This document shows positions 41,401 through 52,468 of a stretch of DNA of 64,000 nucleotides, in pieces. A model generated the notes under the pieces. That model made no database searches and was not told the DNA's origin. It saw only the letters and a program-made list of their open reading frames with translations. Position 1 is the stretch's first letter; each line of letters opens with the position of its first letter. Made by a program: the position numbers and the translations under genes. The stretch comes from Ziziphus jujuba (taxonomy: Eukaryota > Streptophyta > Magnoliopsida > Rosales > Rhamnaceae), in contig NC_083387.1 of assembly GCF_031755915.1 (NCBI RefSeq), positions 20,605,001 to 20,669,000 of the forward strand. Direction: 5' to 3'.

Positions 41401-44166
41401 AAATGTTAAAATTGCTGTTAATATAGATGTGTACGAGAAGTCATTTATGTTTTTCTTCTTATTTATTTATTTTTATCATGTGAAAACGATGTTAGTATTA
41501 CTGATGTCAGGATTTTGTTTAAGGGCTAGACAAGTTGCTTTTGGAGATACTTTGTAGATGTTAAGATGTATATAATACTTTCGATATGATATTTCTTCAA
41601 ATTAGCTTAATACATGTAATAAACTTAGCTTATATGTATATTTTAAAAAAGAATTATATTAATTTTGTGATTGATTCAAAACTCTTACTTTACTTGCATA
41701 TGGCACTCTATGAACCCTTTTGACAAGTGTAGTTCTTTTTTAGGCTTGTAAAAAATATGAACAAGTTAGGGCAAATTGTTTTATTAACAGTATTATTAAA
41801 TTCATTATTCATGTACCAGTTTAATAAGAATCTTAATATAAGGTTCTCAGTTATAATTTTAGTGCTTAGATTATCAGTGAACTGTTGTCATCTTCTTGAT
41901 GGTTAAGATTCATGTACCTAGTTTATTGTGTTATTACACTTCAGATGTTAATTTGTGGGGTCCATATGCCATATCTGAAGGACACAAGATGTATGTGGTT
42001 TGTGTTACTTCATTTAATTTCTATGCTGTAGCAGAATCGATTTTAGGCAAAGCAGCCTTGGAATTTTTCCAAAGTGTATTTGCCCTGTTTTTGTAATTGG
42101 GATCCCACTAACAGAGGCAAAAACAAAAAGAAAATAAATTCGTAAATATTCCCAATGAATACATGGAATGTAGATTTTTTGCTAGCTTTGTGTAACATGT
42201 TTGTTTTCTTCTTGTTTTGTATAATATTTTTGTTTTCTTCATAGTTTTATTTTATATGAAGGCTGAACCGGCCGCCCCCCCCCACCCCCCCTTTTTCCCT
42301 CATATACTTCAATCTCAAAACGTAGCCTTAAGATATTATCTTCCTAAAGTTTCGTCTGGAAGAGCCCAAGCTTTATACTCCATTGTACTTTAAACAGAAT
42401 GGGTTGCTATTAGGAACCTAGTGTGCTTTTCTTGGCCAAAAAAATGGTTCCTTATCATAAAATATTTTTACCTTTAACCATTCAAATCCATGGTATTCTT
42501 AACCTATTATTGCTGGTTAAGATTTCTGGCAATCAGTTTCTTCAATGCCATCTTTCTACCTTATGCTGTCTGTAAATTTCCTCATCTACAAGCTGTAGAC
42601 AGCTTCCTCTGCCATCCTGATGTAGATCTCCTTTTTATGTCCTTTATCCAAGAATAACAAAATGAAATCTTAGATCTATTTCTAAAGCAGTCCGTTGTAA
42701 ATTACTTTCTGATACATCGCAACATCTGTCAATTTGACCTCATTATGGGTAGCAAGGGCTGGCCAATGCTTTACTTTTGATGGGAAAATTTATGATAATA
42801 ATATGTGGTGCAGGTAGTGGGGATCTCACTCACTACTAGCGTAGAAGTACGCTTTTAGGAATCCGGAAACATGGCATTGGTTGGTCAAAATCAGGGTAAA
42901 CTATCGTGGATGATAAATTACTTGTTAATAACTTGAAGGGGGGAAAAGAAAGAGTTTGTGGATCCTTGTGTGGTGACATTGGCATTTGTGATTACCATAT
43001 GGTTGCTTTGCACTTTTTATGAGGGAGTTGTACATGCCGAGGGTAGGTATGTGTTTTTTTTTTGTGTGTGTGTGTGTGTTTGCGAGAGAAAGAGAGACAG
43101 AGAGAGTAGTCCGAACGGTGGCATTGGAAAACGAGGGTGCAATCTTCTATAGGTCAATATGGATATATTACCTTTTTATCTCAAGGAGCAGATACTGTTG
43201 AAAAGGGCCGTAAATTAATTAGAGATCGTCATAGTTATAAATATGAAACTAGGGTAAATAATAATGCCGTTCTGATTCTGCTATGACACTGTATGCTGGT
43301 CGGCTCTGCTTATATTTGATTAGAAAGTGTGTTCTCTGTGTTTCTTGATTTGATTGCTAAGTTTTAGACTTATGTTTATAGATTATTAATGCTTTGATGC
43401 ATGCACTTTAGATCCTAATTAATGGTTGATTTTGTGAATTCTCAGGTTAACAAGGATGTGGAAGTCTATGCTCGAATGTCATCATAACCAGTGCCTAGCC
43501 GCCAGAGGTTTAGGTACTATTGGATCTGGGAAAAAACTTGATGAAGCTCATCTTGATGCCACTTGGCAGCTAGAGCATGAGCTTTTTAGCTGGACTTCCA
43601 GATTCCATACTTGGATAAGTTTGCAGAAGGCATATGTGAAAGCCTTAAATAATTGGCTTCAGAAATGCCTTCTGTATGAACCAGAAGAAACAGCAGATGG
43701 AATAGTTCCCTTTTCACCTGGTAGATTAGGTGCACCTCCTGTTTTTGTTATTTGTAACCAATGGTCACAAGCAATGGACAGGATATCCGAAAGAGAAGTA
43801 TTTGAGTCTATGCGTAAATTGACCATGAATGTGCTTCATAAATGGGAGAATGAGAAGCAAGAAATGGCCAACAAGGATCCGGAGAGAAAAGCTAGAAGCT
43901 GGGATAGAGAGGGCCAAAAGATACAGAAGGGAATTCAGGCATTAGACAAGGAAATGGTGTTGGTCTCAGGGGATGGTAATAGTCTCTCAGTTGCTGGACA
44001 GATTGTCTATCAGAGTGACACTAGCAACGATAGCCTACAGGCTAGTTTGCAACGCACTTTTGAGACCATGGAAAGGTTCACTGCTAACTCCATGAAAGCT
44101 TATGAGGAGCTTTTACAACGTAGTGAAGAAGAAAAGCATGCTAGAGATCATGAAGGGGTTTCGTAG
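38415..44166 (+). CDS. DUF630/DUF632 family protein, four coding exons
   Basis: Exons 38415-39687, 39906-40120, 40701-40924 and 43446-44166 join in frame (GT-AG introns) to 2433 nt, 810 residues plus TAG. The family is plant-specific and includes NRG2-type nitrate-signalling regulators and bZIP-like named proteins; the N-terminus here is closer to the Arabidopsis At1g21740/At1g77500 type. The protein starts MGCASSKLDD: Gly2 and Cys3 form a myristoylation/palmitoylation signal, pointing to plasma-membrane attachment. DUF630 spans about residues 1-60 (CRERCAFLDEAI, HMAYIHSLK). Residues 60-385 are low complexity, rich in Ser, Pro, Gly, Tyr and acidic patches, with a PPPPPSPP stretch near 255. 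DUF632 begins about 390 (EIEFEFQRASECGNEISRLL) and runs to about 700 across exons 1-4. The C-terminus (about 770-800) is helical and coiled-coil-like. Exon 2 adds residues 425-496, exon 3 497-570. No lesion is seen. The exact biochemical role is unknown. The start is supported by the conserved MGC motif and G at +4. Confidence 0.93.
40925..43445 (+). other. Intron 3 of the DUF630/632 gene, 2521 bp
   Basis: It begins GTATGT after CAAGG and ends TTCTCAG before GTTAACAAGG. It is T-rich and has a CA-rich microsatellite (about 41245-41302), a C run (about 42271-42291) and a GT/GA run (about 43055-43105). Open frames inside (41303-41557, 41896-42096, 42958-43201) are chance frames. Its length compared with introns 1 and 2 (218 and 580 bp) may reflect insertions, though no intact element is seen. 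Confidence 0.85.
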
Positions 44167-44880
44167 TTCTTTGTGGTTTGATGGGTCCATAATCAACTCT
44201 TTCACATTGGTATTTGGTTAATTGGAGGCTCAAGATCTCTGGTGGTTTTATTATTTGGAGTTAAGTTGCTTCATTGCTTGCTAGAAATCTCGCTGCATTT
44301 GGAGATGGAATAATAAGTTGAAGCATGATGGATGATGACTCAGCAGCAACATATTTAGAGGACAACGGTTCCTTTGTTGAGAGATGACTGTGTTGGTTGA
44401 TACACAGTGCAGTTCTAATTGGAAGCAGGCAGAAATGGGACTTATACAGCAAGAAAAGTTTTTTGTTCAAGTGCAAGCGGACTTGAAGCCTGCTGAGCCA
44501 TTTTTGGATATAATGAGCTAAGTCTTGTGGCATTTTTGCTTTCGTGGAATTGTGGTTCTCATTTCTTCACATCAAATTTCAATTTTCGGTGCATTGTGCG
44601 GAAAAGGAGACAGGAATTGCCTTGGCTAATGAGGAGTTGGAAGGATGCACAACTGGTTTAAGTTATTTCCAGTAAAGGGGATTTCCTTTTCAGTTTTGAA
44701 TTGATAAAATTGAGTTTCACTGTAGGCTTATTGGGCTTTCTTGGAGTGACGCAAGCCACTTAAACTGCCCAGAAACTGTTAAATTGTGTAGAATATGTTG
44801 TCAAAATTTGTTTTTGCTCCGTCTTATTAGGTATTTCATTTAATATTTTATATTATTGTACAGAAAGAGTTTTGGCATTA
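44167..44880 (+). terminator. 3' untranslated region and likely poly(A) area of the DUF630/632 gene
   Basis: After the stop, composition stays gene-like (less AT-rich) to about 44880, with loose poly(A)-signal-like text (GGAATAATAAG near 44307; TTTAATATTTTATATTATTG near 44840). The minus-strand frame at 44261-44533 is a shadow. The exact cleavage site cannot be read from sequence. Confidence 0.4.
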
Positions 44881-45469
44881 ATCAAATTGAGCATTTCCAA
44901 TAGACATTGGTGTCCAATAAAACCAGATGATTAATGTTTTCTTTTACAGTGGTTATATTTTGAGATTGAAATGTGAAAATTTTGGCTGCTTTTTGTTTAG
45001 GCTACCCCAGTTGTGGAAAAAGTAAATGCTAGATGAAAGTGGATGATGACTCTCTCCAACCAATGATTTGAGGTTTCCTTTCTACGGTGAAAGAAAGGAA
45101 ATTAGTTCCGTGTTTTACCTGACAACTGCGTTTATATAAACTTATATGATGAGCAAAATTCTGGTGCTTTGGTATGTAGGCCCTACCTCTTTTGTGAAAG
45201 CGCATATTGTAAATTTTTTCAGTTATGGTTGATTGGCTGCAATTTAAGAAACAATATTAGAAATAAAATAGAAAGAAGGTTAAATACCAAATCCACTTGA
45301 CATATTCCTGTTTTTTTCACTTCATGCCAATCTTTGTACTACTGATTTGCATATAACAAGTGACTCATATGATGATTATCAAAACATGTTTTAATATTGT
45401 TTTGAAGAGTAATTACTTTGTATTTTGATTTTGAATCTAACTCACGGGTGGTTAGATTTATATTCTAGA

Positions 45470-46114
45470 TAGAGGTGTCAAATGGATTGCGTCAGCGCCT
45501 TTTGAACGTTGGTCCACCTGTGCTCATGTCATGTTTGTGTCAGTACATTTATTTGTCGTATTGTCTTGTACTCTGTGCTAGTGCGTTTATTTATCGTGCT
45601 GTGGTCTTGGCCTGTTTATATTTGTACCAACATTTTATTTATTTATTTATTGATTAAAATAAATACCATTATATAAAATCTATATAACAAATAACTTAAA
45701 TTGACTGCGTTAAACTTATTTTATGATTTATTAGTTAATTAATATTTATATAAAAGAGAAAAATTACATGATTAATTAATTTGCATAACTACTAAGCAAA
45801 AAAAAAAAGAAAAGAAATTCTCTAAATAAGTAAAAGTATGACGATAAAAACAATTAAAAAATTTGCATAGTGAATAAAGATTAATTTAATAAAAAAATTA
45901 TATTGATTAATTTGAAAAAAAAATAACAAAATAATGGAAAATATAAGTTAAATAATATAATATATTATTTGTGTTATTATGACTTATGAGCTTCGTGCTC
46001 TACGTGGTACAGTCTGTCTCGTGTAGTGCCATGTTGTGCTCCATTTTAACTTGCCGTATTTTTGCTGTGCGTCCCATTTTGACACGTTTTTTTTTTTTTT
46101 TTTTTTTTCCTCTT
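45470..46114. mobile_element. hAT-like non-autonomous element
   Basis: The left end is TAGAGGTGTCAAATGGATTGCG. The right end in reverse complement contains GTGTCAAAATGGGACGCACAGC, and CCTCT lies beyond a poly-T run of about 24 that has expanded inside the end. TAGAGGTGTCAAA-type ends are typical of plant hAT elements. The interior has two less AT-rich ends with GTGCT/CGTGCTGTG-like text and an AT-rich core. No transposase is seen, and an 8-bp target duplication was not found, so the superfamily is probable only. Confidence 0.55.
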
Positions 46115-46464
46115 CAATATGGTATGCCACACATTGATTCACTTAGCTGTTCTCACAAAGATATGATATCATGTTTTGACATCCTTACAAACTAGTGTTT
46201 ACCCTTTGTGTTATTATCTTCAATTTCTCCATCTAATTCTAATATAATTTAAACAATAAATAAAAGGGCCTCTAACTCTCAAGAAAAAGATTTTGATGTG
46301 ATCATGAAAAATTTAGAGATATATCCATAAGTTTCATCTCTTATATGATATTGGAACCTTTAGTTTTTAAAATTTGTGCTTCTTGACTTTGGCAAGTTTT
46401 TTGAGTGAAATTGAGGTTGATAATTCAAAAGTGGCCAAAATTCTTGAGATACCCTAAAAGTACA

Positions 46465-46492
46465 ATAAATAATAATAATAATAATAATAATA
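46465..46492. repeat. AAT trinucleotide microsatellite
   Basis: A run of AAT/ATA units, about nine, ends in AAAAAGG. It lies between the hAT-like element and the ARIADNE-like copy. It accounts for the Asn run in a chance frame. Confidence 0.9.
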
Positions 46493-46775
46493 AAAAGGAA
46501 ACAATGAAGAAGCAAATTTCTGATAGGAAAATCAAGATCTCCTTTATTAATATAAAATTGGTTCCCAAAAGGAATCCATCAGCATTTCCTTCATATATAC
46601 CGATTAGACGTACATCACATTATATATTAATGGTGCCATTCATTCATTCATTCATTCAATAATCTTAAAAAAAAAAAAAAATTACAAACAAACTCCTTTC
46701 CTTTTACCTATTTTTATTCACTGTTTTGCTACCGCCACTCTCTTTCCCTATTTAATTGCATAAATTTGGTATCTA

Positions 46776-46866
46776 ATTCGTTTTAATCGGTCAGTCATTC
46801 ATCTAGGTTCTGCATACCAATTCGTCTTAATCGGCCAGCCATTTAGTTAGGGTTCTGAATATACAT
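46776..46866 (+). repeat. 45-bp tandem duplication upstream of the ARIADNE-like copy
   Basis: AATTCGTTTTAATCGGTCAG...GGTTCTGCATACC is followed directly by AATTCGTCTTAATCGGCCAG...GGGTTCTGAATAT. It lies 40-130 bp before the ATG at 46906, in what would be the 5' untranslated part of the copied transcript. Confidence 0.75.
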
Positions 46867-46905
46867 ATACATACATATATATAGTGGCTAAACCCCTTTA
46901 TTATC

Positions 46906-48631
46906 ATGGACTCGGAGGATGACTTCGATATGCACAGCGGTTGCGATGATGAAGAAGATGACTACAAGTTGTACTACGACGAAGATGCGGATGCCACTGT
47001 GGACTCCGATAAAGAAGCCGATTATTTGGACGATCACAAGGATTTGCATAGTCCACAGCAGCAAAGTTATACCATTTTGACGGAAGCAGATATTCGCCAA
47101 CATCAAGAGGACAATATCATGACACTATCTAGTGTGCTTTCCATATCAAAAGTTGAAGCTACATTACTCCTCGGCCACTATAATTGGAACGTCACTAAAG
47201 TTCATGAAGAGTGGTTTGCAGACGAAGAGAAGGTGCGCAGATTTGTTGGCTTACCTAAGAAACGGGATGCTGCTGTTGTTGGAAGTAGAAAACTTGTTAC
47301 TTGTGGGATCTGTTTTGATGACTATTGTCGTGGTAGAATGTATGCTGCAGCTTGTGGTCATCTTTTTTGTAAAACATGCTGGAGAGGTTATATCGGCACA
47401 GCCATTAATGATGGCCCTGGATGTTTGATGTTGCGATGTCCCGAACCATCTTGTTCAGTTGCTGTAGGTTAAGACATAATCAGCAGTTTTGCTTCTGCGG
47501 AAGAGAATGAGAGATATTCTCGTTATTTGATTAGATCATATGTTGAAGACAATAAGAAGACCAAGAATGGTGTCCTGCTCCGGACTGTGGGTATGCTGTG
47601 GATTTTGTTGTTGGTGGTAGTAATGATGTTACATGTCACTGCTTGTACAGCTTCTGCTGGAATTGCATCGAGGACGCACACAGTCCAGTTGATTGCGACA
47701 CAGTTGCCAAATGGATATTGCAAAATAGTAATGAGTCGGAAAATACCAGTTGGTTATTGGTTAACTCCAAACCCTGTCCAAAGTGCAAACGTCCCATTGA
47801 GAAAAACCAAGGCTGTATGCATATGACTTGCAGTGCGCCTTGTGGATTTCAGTTCTGCTGGCTTTGCCTTGGTTCCTGGTCAGAACACAGTTCGAGCACG
47901 GGTGGTAATTATGGATGCAATCGTTATGCAAAAGCGAAGAGAGAGGGAGTGTATGAAGAGAAAGAAAAACGAAGAAAGATGGTTAGAATATCTCTGGATA
48001 AGTATACTCATTACTATGAGAGATGGGCAAACAATCAATCATCTAGGGAAAAGGCAATGGCAGACCTGCAGCGAATGCAGACTGCGAATCTTGAGTGGCT
48101 AAGTGGCATACTGTGCATGCCTATGTCAGAGTTTAATTTCGTAATAGAGGCCTGGCTTCAAATAATTGAATGTAGGCGTGTGATGAAATGGACATATGCC
48201 TATGGCTATCATCTACGGAGCATGAAGACGCCAAGAAACGGTTTTTTGAGTACTTACAAGATTAGGCGGAGTCTTGGTTGGAACGGCTTCATCGGTGTGC
48301 AGAAAAGGAGCTAGAAGAATACCTCGATGCTGAGAAAGCAGTGGAAGGCTTCATTGAGTTCCGCAGCAAACTTGCTAAGCTGACCAGTGTGACAAGAAAC
48401 TACTTTGAGAATTTAATTCGAACTCTTAAGAAGGGTCTATCTGATGTGAACTCACATGGTGCGTGTAGCAAGGCAGCGAGCTTAAAGAATTTGGGAAGTA
48501 CAAGCAGTAAGGAAAGAGGATGGAAGGTCAGTAGAGATATTAATGATTCGGGCTATTGGTCATGTGAGCATTGCACCTTTGCTAATGTCACGACAGCTTC
48601 CGTCTGTGAGATGTGCCTTCAACGTCCCTAG
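46906..48631 (+). pseudogene. ARIADNE-type RBR E3 ubiquitin ligase, broken intronless copy
   Basis: RBR ligases take ubiquitin from an E2 on RING1, load it on a RING2 cysteine and pass it to substrates. All parts of a plant ARIADNE protein (ARI7/ARI8-like) are present in order without introns: acidic N-terminus (46906 on), RING1 (TCGICFDDY to RCPEPSC, about 47300-47455), IBR (about 47568-47690), RING2 ([21 protein letters not shown], about 47770-47835), the Ariadne helices ([15 protein letters not shown]) and a RanBP2-type zinc finger (WSCEHCTFANV...CEMC) ending at 48631. Four lesions break it: TAA at 47470-47472, a frame change at about 47566 (two extra or one missing base between Lys and Trp codons), a one-base loss near 48216, and TAG at 48263-48265. 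The catalytic Cys codon (47814-47816) survives. Plant ARI7/8-type genes usually have many introns, so an intronless copy points to retroposition. No poly-A tail or target duplication was found. Confidence 0.85.
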
Positions 48632-49138
48632 TTCAATGAAACAAGCAGTGTAGATGTACATACTAATAATTTATTTTGTTATGAAAAAGAGGTAGCACTA
48701 GCACCAGTAAAAGAAGTTTAAAAACAAGTTTCTTCAAGTTCAGCATGTTAAGCTCAAATTATTGTAATCAAATTTTTTTTCTTTCTAAGTGTTAGATAAC
48801 ATATGAATTATATACTAGAGTTTTATAGTTTTTATTTTCAATCAAATAGCTGTCCATCTCTCTTATTTGCTATTAACAGTGTCAGCTAACTCCGTTAACG
48901 CAAACTGACAATTAATACCACCACTTCTCGAATACGTTTCGACAATACTTTCCAATTATTGCTTTGACATTTTATTTATTTATTTATTTTTTTTGTGGGA
49001 AATTGCTTGGATATTTGAATATTACCTTTTCTAGCTTTTCTAATAAGAAACCAAATTTTCCTAAAAAAAATAAAATAAAATAAAATAAATCAATAACTCA
49101 ACTTTAAAGCCAAAAAATTTTAACTTTCCACCAAGCAA
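48632..49138. other. Spacer after the ARIADNE-like copy
   Basis: Possible remnant 3' untranslated sequence gives way to AT-rich spacer with an AAAAT-type run near 49066-49090. No gene is seen. Confidence 0.5.
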
Positions 49139-49300
49139 TGTTCTGTTCATAGATACTATTCACTGACATAATAAAAAAGAATCACAAGATTACAGGACAC
49201 GCAATCATTCACCCAGTCTTCTTGTGCCTATATAAAAAAGCCTCTCCACCTCAATCAGGAGGAGCAAGTAAGAGCTAGAAGAGAGTTCTTTTCTTGGCAG
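49139..49300 (+). promoter_or_regulatory. Promoter/leader repeat, copy A (forward, partial)
   Basis: The repeat runs from TTCATAGATACTATTCACTG through the TATA box TATATAAAA (49229-49237) to AGAGTTCTTTTCTTGGCAG. It ends abruptly at 49300, where the next base begins the upstream part of the same repeat in reverse (49301-49470). It is the first of five copies in this cluster. It contains no coding sequence. Confidence 0.75.
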
Positions 49301-49470
49301 TTCATGAATAGTGATTTTGAACAGTGATTTTCGTGATCTACTTTTCATGAGTGGAACACCAAAAGTAACTCAGCAGTGTTAGAGATTCCAAATTTGATTG
49401 TTTGATTGATTGTGACTTAGCCTTCCATCATGTTGGTGATGTTGATAGCTTTTTCATCTCCAAATTGAAA
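49301..49470 (-). repeat. Reverse-oriented upstream part of the promoter repeat, with ORF-end remnant
   Basis: In reverse complement this reads an ORF end (remnant of the INITNMMEG-type tail with its stop) followed by the spacer that precedes the TATA region in the full copies, ending TATTCATGAA. It matches 52340-52510 closely. Joined head-on to copy A it makes a fold-back. Confidence 0.65.
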
Positions 49471-49474
49471 ATAA

Positions 49475-49645
49475 ATTGCAGAGGAAGATCAATTATCAGA
49501 TGATTCAGACACATCCGATGATGCTTCTAGTCACCTAAAAGAAGAATCAAGCAGTAAATCAAAGAATATTGCTGAATCATCCACTAGATGGGTAGATTCC
49601 ATCTACCAAGGCAGTCAAGATCCTTATGATTTAGGATCTAACTAA
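49475..49645 (+). pseudogene. Acidic/Ser-rich ORF tail preceding promoter repeat B
   Basis: An open frame runs from 49475 to TAA at 49643-49645, ending just before the promoter repeat. The sequence is rich in Asp, Glu, Ser and Lys (begins EEDQLSDDSD, ends DPYDLGSN). It differs from the tails before copies D and E, so two kinds of reading-frame end are joined to the same promoter repeat. There is no start codon or domain I recognise. It is probably the 3' end of a viral or retroelement gene; the product is unknown. Confidence 0.4.
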
Positions 49646-50150
49646 ACAAGCAATCAAATTTGGAATCTCTGATAGTGCTGAGTTACTTTCGGTATTCCAC
49701 TCATGAAAAGCAGATCACGAGAATTATATGAACAGTAAAAGCACCAAAAAGTAGATATTGTTCACAGATACTATTCACCAACATAATCAAAAGGAATCAC
49801 AAGATCAACATGACATGTAATCATTCAACCAGCTTTCCTTTGCCTATATAAAAGGGCCTCTCCATCTCATTCAGGGTGGAGCTAGCAAGAGCTAGAAGAG
49901 AGTTCTTTTCTTGGCGGATTTCAGAACTTCTCCCCTTCTCATATTTAGCTTGTAATCAAATATTTTGTAATCAAGAGAGTTAAACACTTGAGCGAAACAA
50001 GTGCCTCTCATATTTCATTGTTCTTCATAATCATTGTATTTTAAATTATTTATTTTCAAATCAATGTATTTTCAGTTTATATAATCAAAATATTTTCAAT
50101 ATTTTTTTTATATTGCTTGGCTGGTTCTACCGCCTTCAATAATTTATTTC
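49646..50150 (+). promoter_or_regulatory. Promoter/leader repeat, copy B (forward, longest)
   Basis: From AAGCAATCAAATTTGGAATC this copy runs through the spacer, TATA box TATATAAAA (49845-49853), a GC-richer segment (CTAGCAAGAGCTAGAAGAGAG), then an AT-rich leader (TTGAGCGAAACAAGTGCC) to GGCTGGTTCTACC and beyond to about 50150. There it meets copy C in opposite orientation. TATA box plus long leader is what a pararetroviral intergenic region or an LTR would show. No TG...CA ends or polypurine tract are seen at its edges. Confidence 0.7.
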
Positions 50151-50807
50151 ATTGTTAATTGTTAAGCGGATATAACAATCTACAGGCGCTAAAGAAAGTA
50201 GCAAGATATAAATCGAACACTTATGGTTCTGATACCAACAAGGGGGAGAAGTGTATGAAGAGGCGGCAACGCCAAGCAAGGAACAATTAGTAATTAAATA
50301 AATTATTGAAGGAGGTAGAACCAGCCAAGCAATATAAAGAAAATATTGAAAATATTTTGATTATATAAACTGAAAATACATTGATTTGAAAATAAATAAT
50401 TTAAAATACAATGATTATGAAGAACAATGAAATATGAGAGGCACTTGTTTCGCTCAAGTGTTTAACTCTCTTGATTACAAAATATTTGATTACAAGCTAA
50501 ATATGAGAAGGGGAGAATTTCTGAAATCTGCCAAGAAAAGAACTTTATTCTAGCTCTTGCTAGCTCCTCCTTGAATGAGATGGAGAGGCTCCTTTATATA
50601 GGCAAAGGAGGGCTGGTTGAATGATTGCGTGTCCTATTGATCTTGTGATTCTTTTTGATTAGGTAGGTGAATAGTATTTGTGAACAGTATCTGCTTTTTG
50701 GTGCTTTTTACTATTTATAAATAGTGATTCTTGTGATCTGCTTTTCATAAGTGGAACACTGAAAATAACTCAGCACTGTCAGAGATTCCAAATTTGATTG
50801 CTTGTTT
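50150..50807 (-). promoter_or_regulatory. Promoter/leader repeat, copy C (reverse) with primer-binding site
   Basis: Read on the minus strand: upstream spacer from about 50807, TATA box at 50593-50600, leader, GGCTGGTTCTACC, then unique text with CTTGGCGTTGCCGCC, then TTGGTATCAGAAC (50226-50238), then ATCTTGCTACTTTC and so on to about 50150. It is the only copy that keeps the primer-binding site and sequence past it. The TATA-to-site distance is about 355 nt. Confidence 0.7.
50226..50238 (-). other. tRNA-Met-type primer-binding site
   Basis: The minus strand reads TTGGTATCAGAAC, one base from the common TGGTATCAGAGC site complementary to the 3' end of plant initiator tRNA-Met. Caulimoviridae and many plant LTR retrotransposons use it to prime reverse transcription. 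It lies about 355 nt downstream of the TATA box, inside the leader, and no LTR-type CA end abuts it. Confidence 0.65.
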
Positions 50808-50823
50808 AGTCAGACATTTGGCA

Positions 50824-51223
50824 TTTGACCAAGATAACGATGATATTTATCCACTTGAAGATGAAGAAGCCCTCAACATCACCAACATGATGGAAGGCTG
50901 ACAGATAATCAACAAAAATTTGGAATCTTTAACAGTGTTAAGTTACTTTCGGTGTTCCATTCATACAAAGCCTATCACGAGAATTACCGTTCAAAAATAC
51001 TGTTCATGAATAATAAAAAGCATAAAAAGCATATACTGTTCATAGATACTATTCACCGACATAATAAAAAAAAAATCACAAGATCAATAGGACACGCAAT
51101 CATTTAGCTAGTCTTCCTTTGCCTATATAAAGGAGCCTCTCCGCCTTAATCAGGAAGAGTTAGCAAGAGCTAGAAGAGAGTTATTTTCTTGGCAGATTTC
51201 AGAACTTCTTCCCTTCTCATATT
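50824..51223 (+). promoter_or_regulatory. Promoter/leader repeat, copy D (forward) with ORF tail
   Basis: It starts with an acidic ORF tail (FDQDNDDIYPLEDEEALNIT) ending TGA at 50899-50901, a diverged version of the tail in copy E. Then come the usual spacer, TATA box TATATAAA (51124-51131) and leader start, cut off after CCCTTCTCATATT. At 51224 the sequence turns back into the reverse complement of its own ORF end. Confidence 0.7.
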
Positions 51224-51283
51224 CCAAATTTTTTTTGATTATCTGTCAACCTTCCATCATATTGGTGATGTTAAGGACTTCTT
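51224..51283 (-). repeat. Fold-back arm pairing with 50866-50922
   Basis: This 60-bp segment is the reverse complement, with a few differences, of the ORF end of copy D (around the stop codon and GATAATCAACAAAAATTTGG). The two arms enclose a loop of about 300 bp holding the TATA box. Confidence 0.7.
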
Positions 51284-51974
51284 TTGTTTGAATTGGATTG
51301 GCAAAGTGTTCAGATTTAATTTTTTTTTTAATATTTTTCCCTTGTTTTTATTTACGAAGTACAACGAAAACTATTAAACTAAACTAAATTTTTTAGAAAG
51401 AAAAAAAAAATCAATTAAATGTAATTTACTCCGTAAAGTTATATGACACTATCGTGTAACAGCCATGTGCAGTCACATCTAGCAGACCTGTTAACCAAAT
51501 CTAGTATTTAACCAATTTGCATCAATTTTAAAATTTTAGGATTCAAACCGCATAAACCCAAAACTTCTTAGTATGAAAGTGCAATTAACCTTTTTTTAAA
51601 TAACTGATTTAATGAAGATAAATTATTGACCATTGGATAAGAAAGAAAAAATCAAGGGCTAAGATAATTTATCAAAAAGATCGGTTAAATCCCTTTGTAT
51701 AAAGAACACCTGTACTTTCAATTTTTTTAGTTATGCTTATCAATATATATTAATCTAATTACTTAAACATGGCAAGTCTTTTCAAATATTGGTCTCTCTC
51801 AACTTCTTCAAAAGTATTTTTTCATTTCTAATAAAAGGATGTATAAAGAAATAGGTTATGCAAAAGCTAATTTTGACTATTAGTCTTGCATGAACCTTTA
51901 ATACTTCGATGAGTTTTGTTAACTTTTGAAGTTCTTTAGGCAAACAGAGACAGAAATAAAGATGACGTAAAGAC
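51284..51974. other. Spacer within the promoter-repeat cluster
   Basis: AT-rich sequence with no match to the repeat and no gene recognised. It separates copies D and E. Confidence 0.45.
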
Positions 51975-52468
51975 CAAAAAAAAGAAAATATTGAAAATAT
52001 TTTGATTATATAAACTGAAAATACATTGATTTGAAAATAAATAATTTAAAATACAATGCTTACTTGATTATGAAGAACAATGAAATATGAGAGGCATTTA
52101 TTTTGCTCAAGTGTTTAACTCTCTTGATTACAAAATATTTGATTACAAGCTAAATATGAGAAGGGGAGAAGTTCTGAAATCTGTCAAGAAAAGAACTCTC
52201 TTCTAGCTCGTCCTAGCTCCTCCTGATTGAGGTGGAGAGGCTCCTTTATATAGGCAAAGGAGGGCTGGGTGAATGATTGCGTGTCCTGTTGGTCTGGTGA
52301 TTCTTTTTGATTATGTCAATGAATAGTATCTATGAATAGAATATGCTTTTTGATACTTTTTACTATTCATGAACAGTGATTCTTGTGATAGGCTTTTCAT
52401 GAGTGGAACATCGAAAGTAACTCAGCACTGTCAGAGATTCCAAATTTGATTGCTTGATTGATTGTGAC
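51975..52468 (-). promoter_or_regulatory. Promoter/leader repeat, copy E (reverse)
   Basis: On the minus strand, downstream of the ORF ending at 52469, the repeat shows the spacer, TATA box (52245-52252), the AGCTAGAAGAGAG segment and the AT-rich leader to about 51975, where it stops before GGCTGG. It is nearly collinear with copies B and C. Confidence 0.7.
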
